This document shows positions 1-8,782 of a DNA stretch of 64,000 nt, piece by piece; positions within the stretch are counted from its first letter, which is position 1, and each line of letters begins with the position of its first letter. A program made the translations under genes and the position numbers. The notes beneath the pieces are model-generated. The model was given only the letters and a program-made list of their open reading frames with translations, was not told the DNA's origin and ran no database searches. The stretch is from Azolla caroliniana (Eukaryota; Polypodiophyta), in NCBI GenBank assembly GCA_043228905.1, contig JBHGNT010000010.1, positions 10,726,001-10,790,000 on the forward strand, given 5' to 3'.

Positions 1-119
1 GTATGCGGAAGTATGTAGAGACCTGTCTGTTATGTGCTTAGCAAATAACAAGTAAAGTATGAATAGACATAAGCATACACACAATTTTGGGCTTTAATGG
101 AAGCTTTCGTTATTTCTCT

Positions 120-159
<40 letters not shown>

Positions 160-290
160 AGACTCAAGATACAAGAATGATGAAGAGACCATTTTACAAC
201 ATTAGGTTATTGATTATATATTAAGCCCTAACTCTTTAGATGGGTTCACACTGGATACAACGTGGAAGAAGTCAGCCTTTTATGCCAACA
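1..290 (-). repeat. LTR of a copia relic (TGTTGGCATAAAAGG family), cut by window edge
   Basis: Read on the minus strand this begins TGTTGGCATAAAAGG and ends about 11 bases before the window edge would complete it. The same LTR type occurs at 37052-37324 and 50476-50746 (plus strand) and, truncated, at 57179-57381 (minus strand). All share the start, the motif CCTAGTGTGAAC or a variant of it, and a CT-rich 3' half. A CT microsatellite (about 121-155) lies inside. The internal part of this element lies outside the window. Confidence 0.75.
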
Positions 291-297
291 AAATGTG

Positions 298-572
298 TGT
301 TGGGTGTGTGTGGAAGAGTGAGAGACATAGAAAAAGCACAAATGCAACACTCACACAGAGAAGACAATGGCTGGAATAGTTGTCTCTATTGATGAATAAT
401 ACTAAACTAAAGTAAGAGCTAAAATATATCCCTAAGTACTAAGTACCACCACATATGAGTGAATCACGTATGTGGTAACATGGGGAAAAAACCTCTAGCC
501 AACACTAGAGGAAAAAGTGCCCATGTATAGGGAGAAGGTTCACATCAAAACTACTAACACATAAGTGTAACA
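298..572 (-). repeat. 3' LTR of copia X
   Basis: On the minus strand it starts TGTTACACTTATG and ends CACACCCAACA. It directly follows a G-rich polypurine tract (573-586) and the 3' end of a copia RNase H reading frame. This is the order expected for pol end, polypurine tract and 3' LTR. The 5' LTR of this element is not recognised in the window. Confidence 0.65.
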
Positions 573-586
573 AACCCCCCTGGAGC
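573..586 (-). other. Polypurine tract of copia X
   Basis: The minus strand reads TCCAGGGGGGTTTG just before the LTR start TGTTACAC. A run of six G between pol and the 3' LTR is the usual plus-strand primer site of copia elements. Confidence 0.55.
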
Positions 587-618
587 GAATGATGTGAACA
601 CATATAGAGAATGACAAA

Positions 619-754
619 TCAGCTGCCACAATGCAATAAGCCTAAAGCTTCAAACTTTTCTCGTGGAAGAGCTTTGGTGAATATGTCTGCCACATTATCT
701 TGTGTAGGCACATATACCAAATCAATATCTCCTACATGAATATGCTCGCTCACA
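619..754 (-). pseudogene. Copia X pol, C-terminal end of RNase H (segment 3 of 3)
   Basis: The minus-strand translation runs HVSEHIHVGDIDL, then NVADIFTKALPREKFEALG and LLHCGS, with a stop at 619-621. VADIFTKAL is the signature of the extreme C terminus of Ty1/copia pol. The upstream part of the same domain is found at 8491-8777 and 9301-9373 in the same strand and order, so this frame was split by the element at about 755-8490 and by a solo LTR. It is a relic with no function expected. Confidence 0.75.
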
Positions 755-1259
755 TGTTATTATGTCAAGATTTGAACTCTTGACCTCTTGACATATATAG
801 TCAAGTGTTGTATTCTAACCAACACATCTAAATATATGGTCATGTTATGTATATCTTAGTAGATTATTAGTAGATTATCTATGTCAAGTTTTAGGAATTT
901 TAAGAAAGTTCTAGAGGGTTCTAGAATATTTTCCCGAATATTCTCTAAAATATTCTAATGCATGTACTTCGACTCACAGTATAAATACTTGTAACCTCCT
1001 TGGTCCTTTTCAAGGGATTTAACACCAGTCATTAACACATCAATCTAGTATTCTTGTTTAGCCCCATCTTCTCTCCTTGATGTACATCTTTGTCTTTATG
1101 TTCTTTGTATTGTTCCTAGCGTCTTAAGTTCCTCATCTCATCGCTCCCAACTTCCCTATTTTCTAGCCTCATCATGTCGAGTTCCATGTTTGTAACCTTC
1201 TCTCGATCGTAGCCTTGTCATCTGTGCTTTGTCATAGTCTGGCGTTGGTGTGTTTGTGA
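755..1259 (+). repeat. 5' LTR-like repeat of the non-autonomous element
   Basis: It contains GTCAAGATTTGAACTC near the start and a CAGTATAAATACTTG promoter-like box about 230 bases in. It ends GGTGTGTTTGTGA. It is nearly identical along its length to 7985-8490 apart from small indels at the left end and scattered substitutions. Confidence 0.65.
978..990 (+). promoter_or_regulatory. TATA-like box in the 5' LTR
   Basis: CAGTATAAATACT matches a plant TATA box and is conserved in the second repeat near 8212. It is placed where an LTR promoter would be expected. The transcription start was not determined. Confidence 0.45.
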
Positions 1260-1379
1260 TAGTTTGAATCCCTTCCAACTAGAAGCATTACCTGTCGTCG
1301 TCATTGCTCATGCTTCTAGAGTTACCATCTTCACCGTCATTGGTTCTAGAGTTACCAATCATCAACATCCCTTCGTTTT

Positions 1380-1815
1380 CTATCTTCCAATCTCCATCTC
1401 TTAGTTTCTTTTCATAATCGTCTTTGTCTTTTCTCTCCTAGTTTCTTCTCATCATTATCTCTATCTCTGCACTTCTTATCATCTTCCACATCCCTATCTC
1501 CTAGTTTCTTCTCATCATCATATCTATCTTTGCACTTCTTATCATCTTCCACATCCCTAGCTTTGCATTTTTTGTCATTGTCATCCTTCTCCTTGTGTTT
1601 CCTACCGTTTTCATCTCTATCTATGTGTTTCTTATTATCTTCGTCACTTTCTCTGCGTTTCCTATCACCTTCATCGTTGTTCTTGTGTTTTCTATCATCC
1701 TTTGTATATGTGTCTTTGTGTTTCTTCAGAACCTCAGCATCTCGATCTCTATGTTTCTTATCCTCTTCATCTCTTTCTCCGCTTCCATCACTATCATAGT
1801 CAAAGTCATAGCTTC
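1380..1815 (-). pseudogene. Captured host-gene fragment encoding an Arg/Asp/Lys/Glu-rich repeat protein
   Basis: The minus strand is open from about 1815 down to about 1408 and reads SEFGSYDFDYDSDGSGERDE, then about ten imperfect blocks such as EDKKHRDRD, DDRKHK, GDRKRRESDED, KKHIDRDENGRKHKEKDD and VEDDKKCKDRYDDEKKLGDRD. A stop falls near 1407 and frames break beyond it. Alternating R/K and D/E runs of this kind are typical of nuclear splicing or RNP-associated proteins (RD/RS-like low-complexity tails). The parent gene cannot be named. It lies antisense inside the non-autonomous LTR element, which fits capture of host exon sequence. Plus-strand Ser/Leu/Phe-rich reading frames over the same bases are shadows of it. 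Confidence 0.55.
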
Positions 1816-1855
1816 CAAATTCGCTTTGTCAACGTCATTGCCTTCATCTCTTCAG

Positions 1856-2286
1856 GACCGTGCAGGGTCGCTCACATCCATTGGTGTTCGTGTCTCCGGT
1901 GAGGACCGTACATGGTCTTCTCATGCTCGTTGGTGTTCCAGTTCCCGGTGAGGACCGCACATGGTCGCTCACGTCCGTTGGTGTTCGTGTCTCTGGTGAG
2001 GACCACACATGGTCGCTTATTTCCATTGATGTTCATGTCTTCGGTGAAGACCATACATGGTCACTCACACTTGTTGGTGTTCCAACTCCCGGTGAGGACC
2101 ACACATGGCCGCTCACATTCGTTGGTGTTCCTGTCTTCGGTGAGGACTGCACATGGTCACTCACATTGGTGTTTCTGTCTCTGATGAGTACCGTACATGG
2201 TTGCTCATGCCCGTTGGTGTTCTAGTTCCCACTGAGGACCGTTCATTGTCACTCACACTCACGTTGGTGTTCCAATCTCCGGTGAG
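1856..2286 (+). repeat. 48-bp minisatellite, left part
   Basis: This is a tandem array of about nine units with consensus GGTGTTCNNGTCTCCGGTGA then GGACCRCACATGGTCGCTCA. Because 48 is a multiple of three, long reading frames appear in several phases and on both strands (for example VGVPVPGEDRTWSLT). They are a by-product of the period and not evidence of a gene. The array is interrupted at 2287 by copia-1 and resumes at 7794. Confidence 0.8.
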
Positions 2287-2594
2287 TGTCGAATACAAGT
2301 GTATAATGGACGTATTCACACTATCCCTTTGTATAGATCAAGTTTGGGCCATTTGTGTAATTAGCATAAATGGTAGTTGCCCTAAGTTGTCACTATACAT
2401 AGTGACCTTGTAACCTTTTTGTAAGGTTGGGTTGTATTATTGTTTTCTATGGAATAGAAAGAGTCTTCTTGTGCCTTCTCTCTCTCTCTCTCTCTCTCTG
2501 TGTGCACGATCTGAGAAGTTGGAATACGCAGGTACTCAAAACCCTAATCGAATGCTTCTTGATCTTCCGCATCGACACGGCCTTGTCTCCAACA
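2287..2594 (+). repeat. Copia-1 5' LTR
   Basis: It starts TGTCGAATACAAG and ends GTCTCCAACA, with the primer site two bases downstream. It contains a CT microsatellite (about 2479-2500) and GAGAAGTTGG, where the matching 3' LTR has GAGAAATTGG. The start GGTTGTATTATTG...AATAGAAAG lies mid-LTR. Confidence 0.93.
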
Positions 2595-2596
2595 TC

Positions 2597-2608
2597 TGGT
2601 ATCAGAGC
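2597..2608 (+). other. Copia-1 tRNA primer-binding site
   Basis: TGGTATCAGAGC is complementary to the 3' end of plant initiator methionine tRNA and lies two bases after the LTR. The leader that follows repeats most of this site once more near 2682. Confidence 0.9.
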
Positions 2609-3260
2609 CTGCACAGTATTCGGTCCCTCAACCCGCTGTCGGCCGTCGTCTCAACCTGCACAACATTCGGTTCTTCGCTTCATCAGAGCCTGCACAGTAT
2701 TCGGCCTTTCGCTTCATCCTAGTCTGCAAAGCATTCGGCCTCTTGCGTCATTCGAAGAAACAGAGAAGAAAGTAGGCAGACACACTCGCTACGTTAGATC
2801 ATCACTCGGAGTAAGCCAGTCGGTTGTACTCTACTTCCCTGATCGTAACTGCTTGAGGTGGGCTTCCTGCACAACGACGACTTCAAGGACAACAACCCAA
2901 ATTCGTGCTTCATCCGGCTGATCGACATTCGGGAGGATCAGTTGGATCCGTCTCTCTCGTCGCTGCAGTCACCCGAAGCAGAATCGGTCCAGACAATCGG
3001 TTTCAATAATCGGTATCTGGCATATATATTCGGAAGCGAACCGGGCTCACTCCGACTCGGCAACATTCGGGAAGACTAGTCGGTTCTGTCCCTCAAGTTA
3101 CTGGAGTCAATTCGAGCAAGTTCAACAATACATATATCCGAAGCCGAACCGACTCGGGTCCAAATCCGACTAGAACGATATCGGGTGAGCCAACCGGCTG
3201 CACTCCAACAAGGTTCGTAGTCAACTCCGAACCGAGCTTCGTCAACCGAAACCAAATTTG
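2609..3260 (+). other. Copia-1 untranslated leader with internal repeats
   Basis: About 650 bases separate the primer site from the first ATG. Blocks containing ATCAGAGCCTGCACAGTATT recur near 2602 and 2682, with shorter CTGCACAACATTCGG and CTGCAAAGCATTCGG variants between and after. The word ATTCGG recurs throughout. No reading frame here is conserved as protein. It is probably the packaging/dimerisation leader, by inference from position. Confidence 0.6.
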
Positions 3261-6200
3261 ATGGCATCAACATCCGGCTCGTCAGAAATGAGTCTACGAA
3301 AGTTCGATGGATCGAACTTCAACTTCTGGAAGGAGCAAATGCAGGACTATCTCATAGTCAAGGGGCAAATCGATCCCATCGAAAATGAAGAACCTCCAGA
3401 AGGATACAAACCAATTGAGTGGCAGAAGCTGGACAGAATCGTCCGCGCCACGATTCGGATGCACCTATCGGAATCGGTATACTTTACGGTGCAATTGTGT
3501 ACGACAGCATTTGAACTGTGGAAAACACTGTCGGACACTTACGAAAAGAAGGTCACTGCAACAAAGATGTTTCTGATCCGGCGCCTCTACAACTTGCGGA
3601 TGAAAGAATCAGATTCGGTTCAAGCACATCTCAATGAGTACGAAAGCATAAGCTCCCAAATCTCATCTCAGGGGACGGCAATAGAGGATGAATTCAGAGC
3701 AATGATACTCATGAGCAGCCTTCCCTCATCATGGGAAACTTTCGTCACAACCGTGTGCAACGCGTCAACCACGGCTGTTAAATACTCCGAAGTCACGAGC
3801 GCAATCCTGACCGAAGCAGCTCGGAGAAAGTCTTTCGCCAAAGACTCAACAGAAGACGCTTATGTAGTACAAGGTTCGACAGACCGATCGAACATACGAG
3901 GAAGAGATTCCTCACGGCAGCCGAACAATCAGCGAAGACGGAGCCAGTCACGGGATAATCGAATCTGCAACTATTGCAAGAAACCCGGACACATCAAAGC
4001 CGACTGCCGCGCACTCAAGAACAAGAACGACAAGTCTCAGAAATCAGACAAGAAGAGTGGCCGGCATGAGGAGATCAATTACGTCAGCTCCTCAGCTGAT
4101 GTGTTACCAAACGACCCGAATATACTATCAATCGAAAATCCAGTCGGATCAGAAGTTCTGCTCACGACTGAAGAATCGAGCACATGGCTCTTAGATTCGG
4201 GCGCGTCATTTCACGTGACTCCTCATCGATCCCAATTTCGGCAATATACGATCCGTCACTCCGACTCAGTTCGAGTCGGCAACTCGCAACACTGTGACAT
4301 CATTGGAATCGGCACAGTAGAGCTCAACCTTGCAGGTGGCTCTACACTTGTACTTCACAATGTCCGACATGTACCCGAGCTCTCAAGGCCATTGATCTCA
4401 GTCGGACAACTAGATGAAGACGACATTCGTGCCGGTTTTTCTTCGGGAGGGTGGACACTCCACAGGGGGAACCTCCTGCTTGCCAGAGGACCCAAGATAC
4501 ACTCACTGTATCCGTTACACGTTACGCTCAGAGAGGGTAACCTGTTTTTGGTGGATATTCCTGTGTCATCACTATGGCACAAAAGATTAGGACACCTCAG
4601 CAAGGCCGGCATTACGCACCTATCTAGAGCCGGATACATCCCTAAACTCTCCTTCTCGGACCATCAATTCTGCGAACATTGCCAGTATGGCAAACAAGCA
4701 GCCGCATCACACCCGACATCAGCACCAAGAGAAACGAGACCTCTCGATTTAGTCCACTCGGACGTCTGTGGCCCAATGCCGCATCAGTCTCTCGGCGGTG
4801 CCTCTTACTTTGTCAATTTTATTGACGATTCGACTCGAAAGGTGTGGGCTTATCCAATTCGCACCAAAGATCGTGTCTTCTCGATCTTCTCCGATTGGCT
4901 CGCTATGGTAGAAAATCAAACTGACCGAAAACTGAAATGCTTTCGGACCGACAATGGGGGAGAGTTCAAATCAGAAGAATTCGTCAAATTCTGCCGACAA
5001 CGCGGCATCCGACGTGAATTTACGGCACCACACAGTCCGGAGCAAAACGGGATTGCAGAACGCATGAATCGGACAATCCAAGAACGGATAGTTTCCATGC
5101 TCCAACACTCCAGACTGTCGGATGGCTTCTGGGTAGAGGCTCTACTCACGGCAGTACACATAATCAATATGTCGCCAAGTAGACCTCTAGGACTTCAAAT
5201 TCCTCAGGAACTATGGATCGGCAGTAAGCCGAATTACGACAAGCTGAGGATCTTCGGATGCAAGGCGTACGCCCTTATTCCGAAAGATGATCGCCGAAAA
5301 CTTGCACCTCGGTCCAGGAAATGCATTTTCCTTGGATATGGATCCGACGGCGAAATAGGATACCGACTCTGGGACCCCGAACGCAGACAAATCGTTCGAA
5401 GTTCGGACGTTGTGTTCAACGAGTCGGCTATGAATCCATCAGTCGAAACACCGATCGAAGTCCGAAGGGTAACATTTTCCGATGTGCCGACCCTTCAAGA
5501 AGGCCCCGCTCTTAACACACGGTCAGCTTCACGGGTAGCTGAACCTTACACTATCGACTCGGACAACTCTGACTCGGCACAGCCGAATGATTCGCTTTCG
5601 GACCATCCGACCTCAATACCCGATGCGACCAGTCCAATCATACCTCGACGATCCGAGAGACTGTCGCAACCTCCGGAGAGGTATTCTCCTGGAATTTTCT
5701 TCACCGACGCCGACGAACCGACGTCTTACGAAGAAGCATCGACATCTGTCGATTCAGCCACCTGGCATCTGGCGATGGAGTCGGAAATGCACTCCATTCG
5801 GGCAAACAAGACTTGGGATCTGGTCGAATTACCTAAGAATCGACGTGCTCTTCCTTGCAAGTGGGTTTATCGACTAAAAGAGACGTCTGATTCGACCACC
5901 CCAAAGTACAAGGCCAGATTAGTTGCAAAGGGCTTCCGACAAGAATATGGCGTCGACTTCGACGAGATTTTTTCACCAGTGGTGAAAATGACAACCCTTC
6001 GTTTTCTACTCGGCGTAGTGGCAGCCGACAACTTGGAGCTGATTCAGCTAGATGTCAAAACAGCCTTCCTCCATGGTGATCTTGAAGAGGAAATTTATAT
6101 GGAGCAGCCAAAAGGCTTCGTGGCAACTGGCCAAGAACATCTAGTCTGCCGACTCAGGAAGAGTCTATACGGCCTCAAACAGGCACCGCGACAATGGTAC

Positions 6201-7292
6201 AAGAAGTTCGACGACTTCATCCAATCGATCGGCTTCTCAAAAAGCGATGAGGACCATTGTCTTTTTACCAACACAGCTCAAGATGGATCACCCATCTTCC
6301 TCATCATTTACGTGGACGACATGCTAATTTCTGGACGCCACGCAGGCGAACTTGCCGATCTCATTCGGCAATTGCGGTTGAAGTTTGCCATGAAGGACCT
6401 CGGTCCGGCACGACACATACTTGGCATGAAGATTAGTCGGCATCGCGATAAACGACATCTTTTTCTGTCTCAGACCGACTATATCGGACGTGTCTTGGAA
6501 CGCTTCAACATGCAATCAGCCAAATCTGCTTCAATCCCGCTCCCCATGAATCTTCGGCTCTCTCAGCGAGACTGCCCGACATCCGGTCCGGAGGGGGAAG
6601 ATATGAAGTCGGTACCGTATGCACCGGCAGTCGGCTCCCTTATGTACCTAATGGTCGCGACACGGCCTGATATCTCTCATGCCGTAGGAGTCGTTAGCAG
6701 ATTTATGCACAATCCTGGCCGATCGCATTGGAACGCAGTCAAGCATGTGTTCAAATATCTGGCTGGCACAAAAGACCACGGCATTCTTTTCGGTCCGAAC
6801 TCAACCTCAGGCGTAGTCGGTTACACCGACTCGGACTTCGCCGGCTGTATAGACAGTCGGAAATCAACAACCGGATACTGCTTCAAATTCGGCAATGGAG
6901 CAATTTCGTGGAAGTCGAAACTTCAGGAGTGCACAGCGACCTCAACGACCGAAGCAGAATATGTAGCTGCGTCCGACGCTGCAAATGAAGCTTTGTGGCT
7001 TGGCCGGCTGGCGCACACGTTTCGGCAAGTCGACCATGACTCGGCTCCAGTTGTCTATAGCGACAGTCAAGGTGCTGTTGCCTTGTCGAGAAATCCGGTT
7101 CACCACAACGCCTCCAAACATATCGACGTTCGATATCACTTCGTTCGGGACTGCGTCATTTCAGGGAAAATCGGTCTAGAGAAAATATCCACAACCGACA
7201 ATGTCGCAGATGGAATGACCAAGTGTCTCTCGGCAGACCGCTTTCGGTCCCTTCGGCATCAGATGGGCGTAACGACAAACCAGTCCGGTTAG
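3261..7292 (+). CDS. Copia-1 Gag-Pol polyprotein, intact
   Basis: This single frame of 1343 residues makes the capsid and enzymes for retrotransposition. ATG at 3261 (MASTSGSSEMS) is chosen; the frame also has an upstream TTG. In order: Gag with a zinc knuckle CNYCKKPGHIKADC (about residue 235); aspartic protease with LLDSGASFHVTP (about 310); GAG-pre-integrase H-H-C-C segment (LWHKRLGHL, CEHCQYGKQ, about 437-480); integrase D,D,E residues in HSDVCGP, RTDNGGEF and SPEQNGIAER (about 500-595); reverse transcriptase from about 835 with YVDDM near 1017; RNase H with YTDSDFAGC and TTEAEY (about 1188 on). Length and domain order match a complete copia polyprotein, and no disabling change was seen. 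It differs from the copia-2 product at about 18 residues counted by eye. Confidence 0.95.
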   Translation: MASTSGSSEMSLRKFDGSNFNFWKEQMQDYLIVKGQIDPIENEEPPEGYKPIEWQKLDRIVRATIRMHLSESVYFTVQLCTTAFELWKTLSDTYEKKVTATKMFLIRRLYNLRMKESDSVQAHLNEYESISSQISSQGTAIEDEFRAMILMSSLPSSWETFVTTVCNASTTAVKYSEVTSAILTEAARRKSFAKDSTEDAYVVQGSTDRSNIRGRDSSRQPNNQRRRSQSRDNRICNYCKKPGHIKADCRALKNKNDKSQKSDKKSGRHEEINYVSSSADVLPNDPNILSIENPVGSEVLLTTEESSTWLLDSGASFHVTPHRSQFRQYTIRHSDSVRVGNSQHCDIIGIGTVELNLAGGSTLVLHNVRHVPELSRPLISVGQLDEDDIRAGFSSGGWTLHRGNLLLARGPKIHSLYPLHVTLREGNLFLVDIPVSSLWHKRLGHLSKAGITHLSRAGYIPKLSFSDHQFCEHCQYGKQAAASHPTSAPRETRPLDLVHSDVCGPMPHQSLGGASYFVNFIDDSTRKVWAYPIRTKDRVFSIFSDWLAMVENQTDRKLKCFRTDNGGEFKSEEFVKFCRQRGIRREFTAPHSPEQNGIAERMNRTIQERIVSMLQHSRLSDGFWVEALLTAVHIINMSPSRPLGLQIPQELWIGSKPNYDKLRIFGCKAYALIPKDDRRKLAPRSRKCIFLGYGSDGEIGYRLWDPERRQIVRSSDVVFNESAMNPSVETPIEVRRVTFSDVPTLQEGPALNTRSASRVAEPYTIDSDNSDSAQPNDSLSDHPTSIPDATSPIIPRRSERLSQPPERYSPGIFFTDADEPTSYEEASTSVDSATWHLAMESEMHSIRANKTWDLVELPKNRRALPCKWVYRLKETSDSTTPKYKARLVAKGFRQEYGVDFDEIFSPVVKMTTLRFLLGVVAADNLELIQLDVKTAFLHGDLEEEIYMEQPKGFVATGQEHLVCRLRKSLYGLKQAPRQWYKKFDDFIQSIGFSKSDEDHCLFTNTAQDGSPIFLIIYVDDMLISGRHAGELADLIRQLRLKFAMKDLGPARHILGMKISRHRDKRHLFLSQTDYIGRVLERFNMQSAKSASIPLPMNLRLSQRDCPTSGPEGEDMKSVPYAPAVGSLMYLMVATRPDISHAVGVVSRFMHNPGRSHWNAVKHVFKYLAGTKDHGILFGPNSTSGVVGYTDSDFAGCIDSRKSTTGYCFKFGNGAISWKSKLQECTATSTTEAEYVAASDAANEALWLGRLAHTFRQVDHDSAPVVYSDSQGAVALSRNPVHHNASKHIDVRYHFVRDCVISGKIGLEKISTTDNVADGMTKCLSADRFRSLRHQMGVTTNQSG

Positions 7293-7470
7293 AGCCGGAC
7301 ACAGCGTAGGATGGTTTCAGACAACCGACATCAGTTCCTTAATGATCGGCTTCAACTCTTCCGACCCGACCAGTCCGGTCTTCTGCCTTCGGATCCTGCC
7401 GACTCGAACAAAACTGATATGTCCGAGAACCTAGGTTTATACCTGTAATCTTAGATAACCCATGTATACG

Positions 7471-7485
7471 CCCATTACGGGGGAG
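7471..7485 (+). other. Copia-1 polypurine tract
   Basis: CCCATTACGGGGGAG directly abuts the 3' LTR start at 7486. The same string, inverted, lies beside the 3' LTR of copia-2 at 10357-10371. Confidence 0.8.
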
Positions 7486-7793
7486 TGTCGAATACAAGTG
7501 TATAATGGACGTATTCACACTATCCCTTTGTATAGATCAAGTTTGGGCCATTTGTGTAATTAGCATAAATGGTAGTTGCCCTAAGTTGTCACTATACATA
7601 GTGACCTTGTAACCTTTTTGTAAGGTTGGGTTGTATTATTGTTTTCTATGGAATAGAAAGAGTCTTCTTGTGCCTTCTCTCTCTCTCTCTCTCTCTTTGT
7701 GTGCACGATCTGAGAAATTGGAATACGCAGGTACTCAAAACCCTAATCGAATGCTTCTTGATCTTCCGCATCGACACGGCCTTGTCTCCAACA
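7486..7793 (+). repeat. Copia-1 3' LTR
   Basis: It is 308 bp, matching the 5' LTR except for a TTT at the end of the CT run and A for G in GAGAAATTGG. Target repeat GTGAG follows at 7794-7798. Confidence 0.93.
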
Positions 7794-7975
7794 GTGAGGA
7801 CCCAACATGCTTGCTCACAGTCACATTGGTGTTACAGTCTCCGGTGAGGACCAAACATGGTCACTCACGCCCTTTGGTGTTGGTGTTCTAGTCTCCAGTG
7901 AGGACCATAGATAGTCGCTCGTGTTCACCCATGCTCCTATTTTTGGTGAGGACTACTCATGGTCACTCACTCCGG
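7794..7975 (+). repeat. 48-bp minisatellite, right part
   Basis: The units seen at 1856-2286 continue here (GTGAGGACC, CATGGTCACTCAC, TTGGTGTT) for three to four degenerate copies up to the purine tract before 7985. This shows that copia-1 split a single array. Confidence 0.75.
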
Positions 7976-7984
7976 GGAGGATAA

Positions 7985-8490
7985 TGTCATAGACATGACA
8001 ATAGTCATGTCAAGATTTGAACTCTTGACCTCTTGACATATATAGTCAAGTGATGTGTTCTAACCAACACATCCAAATATATGGTCATGTTACGTATGTC
8101 TTAGTAAATTATTAGTAGATTATCTATTTCAAGTTCTAGGAGCTTTTAGAAAGTTCTAGAGGGTTCTAGAATATTCTCTAAAATATTCTAATGCATGTAC
8201 TTCGACTCACAGTATAAATACTTGTAACCTCATTGGTCCTTTTCAAGGGATTCAACACCAGTCATTGACACATCAATCTAGTATTCTTGTTTAGCCCCAT
8301 CTTCTCTCCTTGATTTACATCTTTGTCTTTATGCTCTTTTATTTTCATAGCGTCTTAAGTTCCTCATCTCATCGCTCCCAACTTCCCGAGTTTTTAGCCT
8401 CATCACACCGAGTTCCACGTTCGTAACCTTCTCTCGATCGTAGCCTTGTCATATGTGCTTTGTCGTAGTCTAGCATTGGTGTGTCTGTGA
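7985..8490 (+). repeat. 3' LTR-like repeat of the non-autonomous element
   Basis: It is nearly collinear with 755-1259, starting TGTCATAGACATGAC and ending GGTGTGTCTGTGA. It is preceded by CCGGGGAGGATAA, a likely polypurine tract. A copy of the TATA-like box lies near 8212. The next base re-enters the copia X RNase H frame on the minus strand. Confidence 0.65.
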
Positions 8491-8777
8491 GATAATGCAC
8501 CTCAAAATGTTTGGTCCGTGCATGAAATACAGGATTTCGTGCAACAGCTAATGCACTCTGACTATCTGTGAGAATATGGGTAACAACATCAATCTCCATG
8601 CAAAGATCTATCAAAAGGCGTCTAAGACATATACACTCCATTGTAGCTGTGAAAACTACCCTGTACTTAGCTTCACAACTCGATGTCGCCACTGTAGGTT
8701 GCTTTTTACTCAACCAAGATATACATGAGTTTCCAAGGAAAAAGGAATTACCACTAGTGGACACGTGAGTATCGTAA
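8491..8777 (-). pseudogene. Copia X pol, RNase H domain (segment 2 of 3)
   Basis: The minus-strand translation gives CYDTHVSTSGNSFFLGNSCI, then SWLSKKQPTVATSSCEAKYR, LTDSQSALAVARNPVF and HARTKHFEVHY. The motif SKKQPTVATSSCEA(E/K)Y and the HARTKH block are diagnostic of copia RNase H. The frame continues at 619-754 after the inserted non-autonomous element and was broken upstream by the solo LTR at 8783-9295. Confidence 0.8.
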
Positions 8778-8782
8778 CAACC

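Larger units (their letters stand above)
2287..7793 (+). mobile_element. Copia-1: intact full-length Ty1/copia retrotransposon
   Basis: It is 5507 bp with 308-bp LTRs at 2287-2594 and 7486-7793 (TGTCGAAT...TCTCCAACA). The direct target repeat GTGAG stands at 2282-2286 and 7794-7798. It has an initiator-Met primer site, one uninterrupted polyprotein frame and a polypurine tract. The LTR pair differs at only about two sites apart from CT-repeat length, so the insertion is recent. It sits inside a minisatellite unit. Copia-2 at 10045-15557 is a close sister in the opposite orientation. Confidence 0.95.
755..8490 (+). mobile_element. Non-autonomous LTR element carrying a host-gene fragment, a minisatellite and nested copia-1
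   Basis: Two direct repeats of about 500 bp (755-1259 and 7985-8490) bracket this interval. Without nested copia-1 the element is about 2.2 kb. Its internal part (1260-2286 plus 7799-7984) encodes no gag or pol. It holds an antisense Arg/Asp/Lys-rich coding fragment and a 48-bp minisatellite, and a GGGGAGGA purine tract stands just before the 3' repeat. It interrupts the RNase H frame of copia X. No clean target duplication or tRNA primer site was resolved, so the exact ends are uncertain to about 10 bp. It resembles TRIM/LARD-type elements that depend on enzymes supplied in trans. That classification is inference. Confidence 0.6.

Noticed and set aside
1530-2225. Long plus-strand reading frames over the CT-rich and minisatellite region
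   Set aside because: The Ser/Leu/Phe-rich frame is the complement of the RD-rich minus-strand fragment, and the GEDHTWSL frame arises because the repeat period (48) is a multiple of three. Frames are open in several phases and on both strands, so they are not evidence of a protein.
8369-8490. Extension of the copia X RNase H frame to the left of 8491
   Set aside because: The residues after EVHY (TDTPMLDYDKAHM) do not fit the family. They are the LTR of the inserted element read through, and the true continuation is at 619-754.
755-8495. A clean 5-bp target duplication for the non-autonomous LTR element
   Set aside because: Several border choices were tried (755 or 763 at the left, 8488-8492 at the right). 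None gives matching five-base flanks, so no duplication is claimed and the borders are left approximate.
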